DNA of 64,000 nucleotides from Phycisphaerales bacterium UBA7800 (GCA_002480565.1 DLCK01000021.1:1-64000), one strand, 5' to 3'. Positions 1 to 9,403 are shown, numbered from the stretch's first letter. Notes: generated by a model from the letters alone, not told the origin. Numbers and translations: made by a program.

Positions 1-16
1 ACCCATCGCCGTGACA

Positions 17-50
17 ATAAAAAAAAACCTGCATCGCAAAGAGACGCAGG
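17..50 (-). terminator. Rho-independent terminator after the TM2 gene
   Basis: Read on the minus strand, an 8-bp stem (CCTGCGTC pairing with GATGCAGG, one G-T wobble, positions 28-35 and 43-50) with a 7-nt loop is followed by a run of nine T residues. It lies about 40 nt past the stop of the TM2-domain gene, so it probably ends that transcript and any nuoC read-through. Confidence 0.85.
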
Positions 51-91
51 CTTTCTTGATTTGGATGAGATTGTGTTCGAATCAGTAAAAC

Positions 92-346
92 TCAGAACCA
101 ACCCTTGCGACCTGTGACATAGGTGGAAACGAATTCCTCATCGGACTTGGTGAGATACAGGATACCTTCGATCAAACCGATAAGCCCCATGACAAAACCA
201 CCAAACCCCAAGGTTAGAACCGTCACCAGAAGCATGATCACACCTTCTTTGGTGTATCCAAGAATGAACTTGTGTATTCCTAATGCTCCAATGAGAATCC
301 CCAGAATCCCTGCTGCAATCTTTTTGCTTGCGTCACCATCAGCCAT
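92..346 (-). CDS. TM2 domain-containing membrane protein
   Basis: An 84-residue protein with two hydrophobic segments (about residues 10-31 and 35-66) joined by a short turn. The motif GALGIHKFILG matches the conserved glycine/histidine/leucine-glycine signature of the TM2 family, small two-helix membrane proteins of unclear role. The start is the ATG at 346, preceded by an AGGGG ribosome site at 7 nt. It lies downstream of nuoC on the same strand with a 69-nt gap, and a terminator follows it. Its function cannot be read from the sequence; the family assignment is fairly firm. Confidence 0.85.
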   Translation of the reverse strand: MADGDASKKIAAGILGILIGALGIHKFILGYTKEGVIMLLVTVLTLGFGGFVMGLIGLIEGILYLTKSDEEFVSTYVTGRKGWF

Positions 347-415
347 GATATTCCCCTTTTCAAAGTGTTGTGCTGAATAATTGATCTTACCGTAATGGAC
401 ATCAATTCAATATGT

Positions 416-1003
416 TTAAATATCGTCACGTCCGACGACTTTGTATGTTTCACGTTCGCCGCGACCGGTGACGGGGTAGTCTTTGCGCAGCGGATGTGCT
501 GGGAAATCTTCCCAAGTCAAAATACGTCGCAGGTCGGGGTGCCCGTCAAAACGGATCCCGAGCATGTCGAAGACTTCGCGTTCAGGCCACTCGGCGCCGG
601 GCCAGATGCCGGTAACGGTTGGGACGTGCAAGGCCGGGTCCGCTTCGATGCCACTGGTATCCAGACTCGGATCGAGCATGACCTTCAGGAACAGTCGCAG
701 GTCTTTTTGGCGACTCACCAGATTGTAGATCACTGCAAAGCGACCCATTGCTGCGACGGTCTTGGCTGGATAGTTGAGATAGTCCACACCTGCCACGTCT
801 GAAAGGAACTTGTACTGGCAGGATTCGTTGTCACGCAGGAACGTGGCCACTTCAAGCAGACTCTCCTTGGGCAGCACCACAGTCGTCAAGCCACGGAATT
901 CAGTGGCCAGAAACTTGACAGCGGGAAACTGCTTTTTGAGCAGTGGCAGTGTCGGGTGATCAAGATTAGGTCCGGTCTTGGGCGCTTGGGCGGTATCACT
1001 CAT
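416..1003 (-). CDS. nuoC: NADH-quinone oxidoreductase subunit C (30 kDa)
   Basis: A 195-residue subunit of the peripheral arm of complex I, which passes electrons from NADH to quinone. The family signature is clear near the C-terminus: WPEREVFDMLGIRFDGHPDL, then RRILTWEDFPAHPLRKDYPV. I chose the ATG at 1003 over an upstream TTG because AGGAAG sits 9 nt before it. The start overlaps the stop of the upstream unknown gene by 8 nt, so the two are probably translationally coupled. No nuoB or nuoD flanks it: a TM2 gene and a terminator come next. nuoA lies about 21 kb away on the same strand, so complex I genes look dispersed. Confidence 0.95.
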   Translation of the reverse strand: MSDTAQAPKTGPNLDHPTLPLLKKQFPAVKFLATEFRGLTTVVLPKESLLEVATFLRDNESCQYKFLSDVAGVDYLNYPAKTVAAMGRFAVIYNLVSRQKDLRLFLKVMLDPSLDTSGIEADPALHVPTVTGIWPGAEWPEREVFDMLGIRFDGHPDLRRILTWEDFPAHPLRKDYPVTGRGERETYKVVGRDDI

Positions 1004-1619
1004 CGGTCTTATCTTCCTGTTCAATCCAGGTGATCATTTCGCAGATCAGCTGTTGCCAGCGATCGAGCACACCTGGCCATTCGTAAGTCAAAACGTCTGC
1101 CAACCCCAGCGTGTCACGTGACTGTAAGAGGTCTCGCAAATCAGTGAGATGGCCAACATGTTGCTGGATGATATCGTTGATCGGCTCGCCGTCCAGTTGG
1201 CGGGTATTCAGATCAATGCCGGTCAGTTGTGTGGACTGACTGACGACCGACTGAACCTGCTGCCAAATGTTCACGGACTTGGCAATCTCTTCGATCGCGC
1301 CGTTGACATTATCCTGCTGAAGCAATTGGGCGGACTCGGCGGTAATCTTCCGGGCTTCATCCAACGCCAACGTACATTGATTCAACGTGTCGATGGCCAA
1401 CTCACTGGGACGCGAACTAACGAGTTTAATATCCTTACCTTCAGGCAATGGATCATCCTGTCGGGCAGCAAGGTCATCAGCGGGGATCACCTGCCCATCG
1501 ACACTGATTTCCACCACAATCCGCCCCAGGCTGATCGCCTGAGTGTTTGCAGCCTGAATTACATCCTTGATCGACGTCGCGTCAAGGGTCAGTTCCTGTT
1601 CGTCCAGATAAATGGCCAT
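996..1619 (-). CDS. Conserved-looking protein of unknown function upstream of nuoC
   Basis: A predicted 207-residue soluble protein that I do not recognise. The N-terminal half has alternating strand-like segments (about residues 1-75). The rest is helical and polar, with coiled-coil-like stretches, ending in an acidic tail. The reading frame is open further upstream to 1892, but that part runs into the divergent dehydrogenase gene, so I took the ATG at 1619 (MAIYLDEQ), although its ribosome site is weak. The 3' end overlaps nuoC by 8 nt, so both genes are likely on one transcript. The link with complex I is positional only. Confidence 0.7.
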   Translation of the reverse strand: MAIYLDEQELTLDATSIKDVIQAANTQAISLGRIVVEISVDGQVIPADDLAARQDDPLPEGKDIKLVSSRPSELAIDTLNQCTLALDEARKITAESAQLLQQDNVNGAIEEIAKSVNIWQQVQSVVSQSTQLTGIDLNTRQLDGEPINDIIQQHVGHLTDLRDLLQSRDTLGLADVLTYEWPGVLDRWQQLICEMITWIEQEDKTDE

Positions 1620-1799
1620 AGCGTCATGATAGCTGCTTTGAGGATGTCGTACCACCGCAAAGCGATGATTCGCCGATGACTCTCGCCTGATTGGCTCGCT
1701 GTGATCTCCCATGCTCAACATGTCGAATTTGACAGTCACTGCATCAACCCGCATAAAGGAGCCCCATACTGCTGCACTCTCATCAAGGATCGAATCATC

Positions 1800-2768
1800 A
1801 TGAGCACCACTGTCTGTCTTGACGGCTTTACTGCCAACCCCGGCGATTTGAGCTGGGAACAGTTCCAGAGCCTTGGCACCTTTATCAATCACGACCGGAC
1901 ATCAGCAACCGATCTGGTCTCACGGAGTCTTGAGGCAGATGCGCTGCTAACCAATAAAACGGTCATCACCGCTGACGCCATCGCCCAACTGCCCAAGCTC
2001 AAATACATCGGCGTGCTGGCAACTGGGTACAACGTGGTGGACACCGCTGCTGCCAAAGCTCATGGCGTGACCGTCACCAATGTCCCGGCCTACTCGACAC
2101 ATTCCGTCGCTCAACTTGCCACCGGTTTGATGCTCGAACTGGCCAGTCGCGTCGGTGCCCATGACCGCGCGGTGCATGATGGCCAATGGGTCAACTGCGA
2201 TGACTTCTGCTTCACCGTCGCCCCACTGACTGAACTGCATGGCAAGACGCTCGGACTCATCGGCTTTGGGCAGATCGGTCTGGCATTTGCTCGCATCGCT
2301 CATGCCATGGGGATGAACATCATCGCTGCCAATCGTTCGACACTCACGCCCGACCGCACCGGTGGCCTGCCCATCACGCAAGTCTCCGTCGCCGAAGCCT
2401 TCGCTCAGTCAGACGTGTTGAGCCTGCACTGTCCATTGACCGATGACACCAAACATCTCGTCAACGCTGCGAGCCTTGTCACGATGAAGAAAACAGCATT
2501 CGTCCTGAATACTGGCCGCGGTCCACTTGTCGATGCACAGGCATTAGCCGACGCATTAGCCAACGGCATCATCGCAGGCGCTGGACTGGACGTTTTGGAT
2601 GCCGAACCACCTCAAGCAAGCGATCCATTACTGACCGCCCCGAATTGCGTGATCACCCCACACATCGCATGGGACACCCGCGAAGCTCGAACCCGCCTGC
2701 TGGACACGGCGTTTAAAAACCTCAAAGCGTTTAAGGATGGCAAGCCACAAAATGTGGTGATTGGTTGA
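1800..2768 (+). CDS. D-2-hydroxyacid dehydrogenase (glycerate dehydrogenase-like)
   Basis: A 322-residue cytoplasmic NAD(P)-dependent enzyme that would interconvert a D-2-hydroxyacid and a 2-oxoacid. The nucleotide-binding motif GLIGFGQIG stands at about residues 150-158. The conserved LNTGRGPLVD segment (substrate arginine) follows, then the DVLDAEPP and TPHIAW blocks that carry the catalytic Glu and His. These fit the family of D-3-phosphoglycerate, hydroxypyruvate and glycerate dehydrogenases; the length suits a form without a regulatory ACT domain. The ATG at 1800 has AAGGA 10 nt upstream. It is transcribed away from the nuoC pair across a 180-nt spacer. The exact substrate is not decided. 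Confidence 0.9.
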   Translation: MSTTVCLDGFTANPGDLSWEQFQSLGTFINHDRTSATDLVSRSLEADALLTNKTVITADAIAQLPKLKYIGVLATGYNVVDTAAAKAHGVTVTNVPAYSTHSVAQLATGLMLELASRVGAHDRAVHDGQWVNCDDFCFTVAPLTELHGKTLGLIGFGQIGLAFARIAHAMGMNIIAANRSTLTPDRTGGLPITQVSVAEAFAQSDVLSLHCPLTDDTKHLVNAASLVTMKKTAFVLNTGRGPLVDAQALADALANGIIAGAGLDVLDAEPPQASDPLLTAPNCVITPHIAWDTREARTRLLDTAFKNLKAFKDGKPQNVVIG

Positions 2769-2791
2769 ATTCATCAATCATCTTTGGATGA

Positions 2792-2875
2792 ACCACAGAG
2801 TCACAGAAACACAGAGTTCACAAGACAGGAAAATCTGACTCATATTCTTTCTCTGTGTCTCTGTGACTCTGTGGT
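2792..2875. repeat. Inverted repeat of the CACAGAG type
   Basis: Two 25-nt arms (2792-2816 and 2851-2875) are inverted copies differing at one base and separated by 34 nt. Each arm is built from a periodic unit, ACCACAGAGTCACAGA and the like. The arms could fold into a long hairpin between the dehydrogenase and phosphorylase genes. A weaker relative occurs at 20266-20337. I recall such REP-like elements from other planctomycete and verrucomicrobial genomes; no function is apparent here. Confidence 0.85.
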
Positions 2876-2904
2876 GAGAACCTTGCGTTAAGATACTGCA
2901 ACAC

Positions 2905-3609
2905 ATGATTGAACACACCGCCCCATCACCGCTGATTCTGCTCACTGCGACTGTCGTGGAGATGTTGCCATTGGCCAAGCAGTTGCATCTTCAGCAGCAA
3001 TCGCCCTTGAGTTGGCAAGGACAAGTCGCAGGCCTGGATGTTATCGCTCAGGTCACTGGCATGGGGCCGGATCGCGCAGCCCAGGCCGTCCGTGAAGCCG
3101 CCCAACTCTGCCCCAACGGTCGCATCCTTTATGCAGGTTTTGCCGGCGGACTTGTCAGTACGCTGCATATCGGTTCGGTCCTCTGCCCTGCAACCGTGAT
3201 CAATGATGCAAGGCAGGTCGTCATGCTTGATGGCCAAATGCCAGACACGCTCATTAGTGTCGGGCGACTTGTCAGTACACCAACTGAAAAATCACAACTG
3301 GCCTCCGACACCCAAGCCGTGGCTGTGGATATGGAAAGTCATGCCGCCGCCGTGACCGCGATGGAACTTGGCATCAAACTCACCGTCGTCCGCAGCATCA
3401 GTGATGAAGCTCATCAAACACTGCCCACATGGTCCGTTTACTGCATCAGCGAAGACGGTCAAACCTCTGGCAAAGGTGTCGCCCGTGTCTTACTCACCGG
3501 CCCATGGCGATTGCCCGCGATGTTGATGATGGGTAAACGTGCCAAAATCGCCAGCCAGTCACTTGCATACTTTGTCGAAGGGAAGATCGGTCAATGGGCG
3601 ATGAACTGA
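2905..3609 (+). CDS. Nucleoside phosphorylase / MTA-SAH nucleosidase-like protein
   Basis: A 234-residue protein of the PNP/UDP phosphorylase superfamily, which cleaves the base from nucleosides or related compounds. The features seen are the YAGFAGGL glycine-rich segment, the VDMESHAAA motif that contacts the ribose hydroxyls, and VRSISDEA, where the Asp normally protonates the base. Relatives include MTA/SAH nucleosidase, futalosine hydrolase and hopanoid-associated phosphorylases, and I cannot choose between them. The C-terminus has a helical extension. The 3' end overlaps nadD by 16 nt, so the two are co-translated. The ribosome site of the ATG at 2905 is weak. Confidence 0.8.
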   Translation: MIEHTAPSPLILLTATVVEMLPLAKQLHLQQQSPLSWQGQVAGLDVIAQVTGMGPDRAAQAVREAAQLCPNGRILYAGFAGGLVSTLHIGSVLCPATVINDARQVVMLDGQMPDTLISVGRLVSTPTEKSQLASDTQAVAVDMESHAAAVTAMELGIKLTVVRSISDEAHQTLPTWSVYCISEDGQTSGKGVARVLLTGPWRLPAMLMMGKRAKIASQSLAYFVEGKIGQWAMN

Positions 3610-4211
3610 CTCCCAAGCCCGGCCAAACCGTGCTGATTTTTGGTGGCAGTTTCGACCCACCACATCGTGCGCACATTCTCCTGCCTCAACAGGCACGCGA
3701 CGCGATTGCTGCGAACCATTTGGTTTTTATCCCTACTGCACAGCAACCTCTCAAGTCCTCGCAGACACCTGCGCACCATCGCCTTGCCATGCTCAAGCTC
3801 GCGTTGCAAGACTCCAAACACTGTCACGTGTTGGATATCGAACTCAAACGTGACGGGCCAAGCTACACCGTGGACACCTTACGCCAACTCAAAAAATTAT
3901 GGGGTGATCAAGTCACCTTGCGACTGCTCATCGGGGCTGACCAGTTGGCAGCCTTTGACCGTTGGCGCGATTGGCAAGTCATCGAACAACTCGCCGTGCC
4001 GGTCATCATGCACCGTGACGGCCAGATACCCATCACTCTGCCCAACCATTTTGACCGCGACATCTGGTTACCCCGCGTCATCAACGTCGACCGTGTGGAC
4101 ATCAGTTCCACGGACCTGCGAAAGCAACTGGCATCCGGCAAACCCATCGACACCAACCTGCTATCCCAAAACGTGCAGGACTATATCCGCCAACACCAAC
4201 TTTATCATTGA
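3594..4211 (+). CDS. nadD: Nicotinate-nucleotide adenylyltransferase
   Basis: A 205-residue cytoplasmic enzyme of NAD synthesis that joins ATP and nicotinate mononucleotide to give deamido-NAD. The nucleotidyltransferase motif is present as GGSFDPPHRAH near residue 17; the usual Gly before the last His is Ala here. The RLLIGADQLAAFDRWRDW substrate block and the C-terminal ISSTDLR motif (form of ISSTxIR) complete the active site. The ATG at 3594 lies inside the end of the phosphorylase gene and has GGGAAG 8 nt upstream. The length is normal for the family. Confidence 0.92.
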   Translation: MGDELTPKPGQTVLIFGGSFDPPHRAHILLPQQARDAIAANHLVFIPTAQQPLKSSQTPAHHRLAMLKLALQDSKHCHVLDIELKRDGPSYTVDTLRQLKKLWGDQVTLRLLIGADQLAAFDRWRDWQVIEQLAVPVIMHRDGQIPITLPNHFDRDIWLPRVINVDRVDISSTDLRKQLASGKPIDTNLLSQNVQDYIRQHQLYH

Positions 4212-4366
4212 TATCAGTCTGAGAGATACTTTCGCCAACTGTCGAAGATGCTTATCCTGTAGCCGGATTTATACTTCGCACCAAACTCTGGCATTGGCGA
4301 AATATTAAACCGCCGCATACCTGCACCATTTGATGAATCAATCTGTCTAACAATGGAAGTCCGACC

Positions 4367-6004
4367 ATGAAATACCGCACGATATTGTCTCTGGCAATGA
4401 GCCTCTGCGTCTGTCTCTGCCTCAATGTATTTGCAGCTGACACACCGCCACTTAAACAAGGAAACGCGCGTGTCATCTTCGTCGGGGACAGCATCACCGG
4501 CCAGAGTCGCAACGTGAAAACCGGCTACGCTCATCAGTTTGAAGCAGCAGTCCGCGCAACCTACCCCAACGCAACACCGCAAATCATTTCACTCGGTGGC
4601 AGTGGTCATTCGGTCGGCAGTTGGGCAGGCGTTGAAAAGAACAGCCGTGAGAAGTCCGTGGTGCTTGATATCAAAACCAATGATGTCCACAAAGTGCTCG
4701 CTCAGCCTGCGGACGTGTTGGTCATCATGCTGGGGATGAATGATGTGCTTGCACCGTATGTGGATGACACCCCCGAAAGTATCGACAAATGGACGGCTCG
4801 TTATCAGAAGCTCATTGATGCGCTCAAAGTCCGCGTCTCGCCAGGCGTCCTGGCACTTGCAGGCATCACTCCTTGCACCGAAGATCCGCAGTCTCCTAAA
4901 AACCAACTCATCAGTAAACTCAATGACCAGATCGCTCTGTTGGCTAAGAACAACAACGCGAGACTGCTGCCAACTTCACAAACAGTTTGGGACATTCAAA
5001 TGCAAGGCCGTCGACTCCGCCCTGACTATCATGTGACGGCTGACTTTGTGCATCCCACCACAGCCGGACACATCGGCATTGCCATGGGCATGCTTGACGG
5101 ACTCGGTGAAACTGCCGCAGTTGACTGGCTAAGGAAAAATAGACTCGACGAATACAACAAGCATATGGCCAGCCGTCACACTGCCCCCTTCTCATGGGAA
5201 ATCAAACAGCTTCAAGCCAACGACATCTCAGACAAACTCTCATACGCCATCACCTACCACTGGCTCGACACGCAAACCCAACCATCAGTCACAGTCAACA
5301 CCCCACAAGGCTGGCAGGTCTCACCGAATCAACTCACCACAGCTACAGGCACATTCACACTCACGGGCAACGCAAACCAGTGGCAAAACAAACTCACGCT
5401 CAACGCAAATGTCAATGGTCAAACGCAATCAACCGACTTGTACATCCCAGCCCCATGGCTTGTCGGATACAGCTTCGTCCAACGCCTGTGGAAACAGCCC
5501 GGCTATGTCTTCATGGCCGACAAGGCACATACGCCCATTGATGATGTGATTGAATCTGGCGGCGATTTCACAAAGCCCATCGACATGGGCAAAGGCAAAA
5601 CACTCACATGGAAACCCTATAGCCCCAGTGTCAATTTCACTGGCAAGGACGATCCTGACAGTGTCGATTTTGCAGCAGTGACCCATGCCGGTAACTGGGA
5701 AGCCGGATACCTCGCGCGATGGATTTACAGTGACAAAGATCGGACCTGCATGATCCAACCCAAGACGCGGATGTTTGCGGGTTACATGTTTTTGAATATC
5801 TGGGTCAATGGCAAAACAGTCTACGAAGGTCGACTGCGTAAAGCACCAACAACAACAATTCAACTTCAAAAAGGTTGGAACGCGCTGGTCTGCCGAAGCA
5901 GTCACCACAATTGGCAATGGCAACTATCACTGCCCATCACCGGTCAAGATGGTGATGACCTAAGTGATCTGCGATACAGCATCGTATCCAAGACCAATGA
6001 ATGA
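4367..6004 (+). CDS. Secreted SGNH/GDSL-family hydrolase
   Basis: A 545-residue exported esterase-like protein. Residues 1-24 form a signal peptide ending near VFAA. The SGNH blocks are visible: FVGDSITG with the nucleophile Ser42, the glycine of block II in SLGGSGHS, the Asn of block III in MLGMNDV, and block V DFVHP with Asp226 and His229. Residues after about 255 are an additional beta-rich region with many aromatic residues, possibly a binding or surface domain. Enzymes of this kind often remove acetyl groups from polysaccharides, which would suit the sugar-degrading genes elsewhere in the window, but the substrate is inferred. GGAAG precedes the ATG by 7 nt. The 155-nt gap before it shows nothing notable. 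Confidence 0.88.
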   Translation: MKYRTILSLAMSLCVCLCLNVFAADTPPLKQGNARVIFVGDSITGQSRNVKTGYAHQFEAAVRATYPNATPQIISLGGSGHSVGSWAGVEKNSREKSVVLDIKTNDVHKVLAQPADVLVIMLGMNDVLAPYVDDTPESIDKWTARYQKLIDALKVRVSPGVLALAGITPCTEDPQSPKNQLISKLNDQIALLAKNNNARLLPTSQTVWDIQMQGRRLRPDYHVTADFVHPTTAGHIGIAMGMLDGLGETAAVDWLRKNRLDEYNKHMASRHTAPFSWEIKQLQANDISDKLSYAITYHWLDTQTQPSVTVNTPQGWQVSPNQLTTATGTFTLTGNANQWQNKLTLNANVNGQTQSTDLYIPAPWLVGYSFVQRLWKQPGYVFMADKAHTPIDDVIESGGDFTKPIDMGKGKTLTWKPYSPSVNFTGKDDPDSVDFAAVTHAGNWEAGYLARWIYSDKDRTCMIQPKTRMFAGYMFLNIWVNGKTVYEGRLRKAPTTTIQLQKGWNALVCRSSHHNWQWQLSLPITGQDGDDLSDLRYSIVSKTNE

Positions 6005-6014
6005 CGCATGAGGT

Positions 6015-7340
6015 TTATGGGAAAATACCACGCAACGCATACACCTTGCCAATGTTTTCCAAGGCTGCAATATAAGCACCTTTTCGCAGGTCCACGTTAA
6101 ACCGCTTGGCGGCTTTGATGCTTTTTTCAGCAGCAGAATAGACATGCTTTTTAAGCATCGTGTCAACCGTCTCCAAGTCCCATGTCTCGGCCTGGCGGTT
6201 CTGCTTCCATTCAAAGTAACTGACCGTCACACCACCGGCATTGCAGAGAATCGCAGGCAATATCAATACGCCACGTTCAAGCAATTGCCGTTCGGCAGCA
6301 GGCGTGCAAGGCGCGTTGGCAGCTTCAGCCAACACCCGACAGTTAAGCCATGACGCATTGTGTTCGTGAACCATCTGCTCCAACGCTGCGGGAATGAACA
6401 CATCAACCTTGGTTTGATAGAACGTCTTTTCATCAATCGCCTCAGCCTTGGGATAACCGGCCACACCCCCATGTTCGGCAACATAGGTTGCAAGGTCCTC
6501 GGCATCAATCCCCGCAGGATCAATAATCGCGCCGGTATGATCCATCACCGTGACAAGCGTACTGCCACGCTCAGCAAGGAGTCGAGCGCCCCACGATCCG
6601 ACATTACCAAAACCGATGAGGCTGTAGGTCATGTTGTTCAAGGCGATCCCCACATCCGGCAGACAACGCTCAAGGGTATAAACCAAACCCTGGCCGGTGG
6701 CTTTTTCACGGCCATGTGATCCGCCAAACTCGATGGGTTTGCCGGTAACAATCGCGCGGGCCTGATGCCTGCCGAGATTGGCATTGAAGTTCATGTAGGT
6801 ATCAGCCATCCATGCCATGACTTGAGCGTTGGTCCCCATGTCCGGCGCGGGGATGTCATGATCGGTGCCGATGTTGCCATCCAATGCAGCCGTGAAACGC
6901 CGGGTGAGATGTCGTAATTCTGTCGTGGAGAGACTCCGCGGGTCGACTTGTACACCCCCCTTGGCCCCACCAAGAGGAAGATGGGCCAATGAGCACTTGA
7001 GTGTCATGAGGACTGAAAGGGATTTGATATCGTCAAGTGATACATCGGCGTGATACCGCATCCCACCTTTATAAGGTCCGAGAATATTATTGTGCTGAAC
7101 GCGATAGCCTTTGAACAGTCTATATTTCCCATCATCCATCTTCACGGGAAAATGAAACATGATTTCAATCTTGGGTTGAGCAAGTATCAATCGCAGATGA
7201 TGCGGAAGGTCCAATATTTCCGCAGCCTCAAGCAGCGCGTTAGCTGTTTGCTGAAATAGATTGTTTGGATCATAACGAAAACCCAATTCATCTAATACAT
7301 GATTGGGATGACGTAAATCAGCGGGTTCACCTGCACTCAT
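6015..7340 (-). CDS. gdhA: Glutamate dehydrogenase (Glu/Leu/Phe/Val dehydrogenase family)
   Basis: A 441-residue cytoplasmic enzyme that reductively aminates 2-oxoglutarate or the reverse. The substrate-binding block GPYKGGMRYH, the PLGGAKGG segment with the catalytic lysine, and the IPAPDMGTNAQVMAWM segment are all present. The Rossmann motif GFGNVGSWG follows in the second domain. Two ATG codons lie in tandem at 7343 and 7340; I chose the second because AGGAG then stands 6 nt away. It converges on the SGNH esterase gene with a 10-nt gap and is divergent from the first chemoreceptor. Substrate preference for Glu over branched amino acids is inferred from length and motifs. Confidence 0.9.
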   Translation of the reverse strand: MSAGEPADLRHPNHVLDELGFRYDPNNLFQQTANALLEAAEILDLPHHLRLILAQPKIEIMFHFPVKMDDGKYRLFKGYRVQHNNILGPYKGGMRYHADVSLDDIKSLSVLMTLKCSLAHLPLGGAKGGVQVDPRSLSTTELRHLTRRFTAALDGNIGTDHDIPAPDMGTNAQVMAWMADTYMNFNANLGRHQARAIVTGKPIEFGGSHGREKATGQGLVYTLERCLPDVGIALNNMTYSLIGFGNVGSWGARLLAERGSTLVTVMDHTGAIIDPAGIDAEDLATYVAEHGGVAGYPKAEAIDEKTFYQTKVDVFIPAALEQMVHEHNASWLNCRVLAEAANAPCTPAAERQLLERGVLILPAILCNAGGVTVSYFEWKQNRQAETWDLETVDTMLKKHVYSAAEKSIKAAKRFNVDLRKGAYIAALENIGKVYALRGIFP

Positions 7341-7343
7341 CAT

Positions 7344-7675
7344 TGTCTCCTGTATAAGTAAGTCCTATTAACTAAGATCGGCAATATGAGACTGCTAATT
7401 CCACATTAATTACAAATAAGTACTTCACCCTATAATTTGGTGATAAAAACATTCCGATATCTTTTAACAAGCCGGATAGATCATTATTTGATATTTGATG
7501 CAATGGACACATTTGGAGCAAAATTGGTACAACCAATACATCTCTATCAAAGCAATAAAACGATAAAAACATCTATTTAGGGCAATAGTACTTGCTAACG
7601 AACATAAACATTCGTTAATTAAAAACGTGCCATAGCAATTCGCTATTTGCACTAAAAACTGGAAAGGTCCCCGCC
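7344..7675. promoter_or_regulatory. Divergent spacer between gdhA and the first chemoreceptor, with two hairpins
   Basis: This 332-nt AT-rich stretch holds no convincing gene. Two inverted repeats stand close to the chemoreceptor start: TAACGAA at 7596-7602 with TTCGTTA at 7611-7617, and ATAGC-AATTC-GCTAT at 7632-7646. GGAAAGG then precedes the ATG at 7676 by 9 nt. A TAACGAA copy also lies in front of the second chemoreceptor at 9554-9560. I could not fit a clear sigma-28 promoter of the kind often used for chemotaxis genes. Confidence 0.45.
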
Positions 7676-9403
7676 ATGCACTTTCAGCTTCTTAAAAACC
7701 AATCTATCGGTCGGAAAATTGGGTTATTGGTCCTTGTATTATGTGGACTCTCTCTCGTGACAATTTCAATGGGTCACTATATCGCCCAGCAAACACAAGC
7801 CATCGGTCTTCAAGCCGTCGAAGACACGATGCTCAACAACCATCAATCAAAACTAAAATCACTCGTGGAAGCTGAAAACGACCAGTTGGTATTGATGATG
7901 TCCAAAGCATCAACGCAACAGCAGAAAACAGATATCGTCCGTGAAATGCTCAACAGCGGACTGTATCACACTACAAAAGACGAACAAACCAAAAGCGGCT
8001 ATTTCTTTGTATATGACCTCAAAGGCAACTGCATTGTCTTTCCGGGTAATCCTGCAAAAGAAAACAAGAACTATTGGGAATTTAAAGACGAAAACGGTGT
8101 CTATCTATTTAAGGAATTCACCAAAGTTGTTAATGACGGTGGCGGATTTGTTAACTATGTTTTCAAAAAACCAGGGCAGGACAAAACATCTCCCAAGCTC
8201 TCCTATGTTGCTCCGATTGCAGGAACGGACTGGTATCTGGGGACAGGTATTTACATTGATGACATTCAAGTCCAAAGCCAATTGGTTCACGACCAGTTTA
8301 CAGCGTCGATGAACAAGTTATTGCTGATGGGAGCCGCAGTCATTGGTGCCTATCTCCTGTTCATTGTGATCCCTTTCGCGCTGATCATCATCAACAAATT
8401 CATTGTCGGCCCGATCCGCCAGGTGGCACATGCCATGGCCGATATCGCTGAGGGAGAAGGCGATCTGACCTATCGCATTGGGTATATATCCAAAGACGAA
8501 GTTGGCCAACTCGCCAGCAGCTTTAACACCTTTGCCCAGAAGATTAACAACACCATCGTGCAAGTCGCCGGTTCTGCCACGGAAGTCGCATCTGCATCGA
8601 CCGAGATTGCTGCAGTATCCGATGAAATGGCTGACGGGCTCAAACAACAGTCTTCCCAAATCCATCAGATCTCAAGTGCGATTGAAGAAATGAACGCATC
8701 GATCGTCGAAGTGGTCCGTAAGAGCGAAGAAGCATCGGTTCAGGCGACTCAAAGCGGTCATGTTGCTGAAGAAGGTGGGAATATTGTTCGACAGACTGTT
8801 GAAGGCATGCAGTCCATCAAGCAGACGGTCACCGAATCCGCTGATTCTGTGGAATCGTTAGGCAAGCGTGCTGACCAAATCGGTCAGATCATCGATGTGA
8901 TCAATGACATTGCCGACCAGACTAACCTGCTGGCATTAAATGCTGCCATCGAAGCAGCCAGAGCCGGTGAACATGGTCGCGGCTTTGCTGTTGTCGCCGA
9001 CGAAGTCCGAAAACTCGCGGATCGTACGACCAAAGCAACCGATGAGGTCGCCCAGTCAATCAAGTCCATTCAGGCAGAGACCAAGCAGGCTGTCGACCGA
9101 ATGAGTAAGGGGACCGAGCAAGTAGGCGTGGGTGTCGAAAATGCATCACATGCGGGTGAAAGTCTCAGACAAATTGTTGAATCCGCACATACTGTAGCCG
9201 ATCGCATTCAATCAATCGCTGCTGCGGTGGAACAACAATCCTCTGCCAGCACGCAGGTAGCATCCAACATTGAAGCCATCAGCAATGTCACTCAGCAGTC
9301 CAGTCAAGGGGCGATGCAAGCTGCACAGGCCTGCGGGCAACTCTCATCCAAGGCTGAACAACTCCAGTTATTGGTCAAGCAATTCAAAACCAAAGCTGAG
9401 TAA
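7676..9403 (+). CDS. Methyl-accepting chemotaxis protein with a Cache sensor
   Basis: A 575-residue inner-membrane chemoreceptor. Transmembrane segment 1 spans about residues 15-35 and segment 2 about 212-240. The periplasmic part between them has features of a single-Cache domain (GYFFVYDLKGNCIVFPG, then LSYVAPIAGTDWYLGTGIY). A HAMP domain follows (VGPIRQVAHAMADIAEGEGD), then the signalling domain with its highly conserved hairpin tip DQTNLLALNAAIEAARAGE. There is no C-terminal pentapeptide for CheR/CheB docking. It is a close paralogue of the next gene. The ligand is unknown; small organic acids are common for Cache sensors. Confidence 0.93.
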   Translation: MHFQLLKNQSIGRKIGLLVLVLCGLSLVTISMGHYIAQQTQAIGLQAVEDTMLNNHQSKLKSLVEAENDQLVLMMSKASTQQQKTDIVREMLNSGLYHTTKDEQTKSGYFFVYDLKGNCIVFPGNPAKENKNYWEFKDENGVYLFKEFTKVVNDGGGFVNYVFKKPGQDKTSPKLSYVAPIAGTDWYLGTGIYIDDIQVQSQLVHDQFTASMNKLLLMGAAVIGAYLLFIVIPFALIIINKFIVGPIRQVAHAMADIAEGEGDLTYRIGYISKDEVGQLASSFNTFAQKINNTIVQVAGSATEVASASTEIAAVSDEMADGLKQQSSQIHQISSAIEEMNASIVEVVRKSEEASVQATQSGHVAEEGGNIVRQTVEGMQSIKQTVTESADSVESLGKRADQIGQIIDVINDIADQTNLLALNAAIEAARAGEHGRGFAVVADEVRKLADRTTKATDEVAQSIKSIQAETKQAVDRMSKGTEQVGVGVENASHAGESLRQIVESAHTVADRIQSIAAAVEQQSSASTQVASNIEAISNVTQQSSQGAMQAAQACGQLSSKAEQLQLLVKQFKTKAE

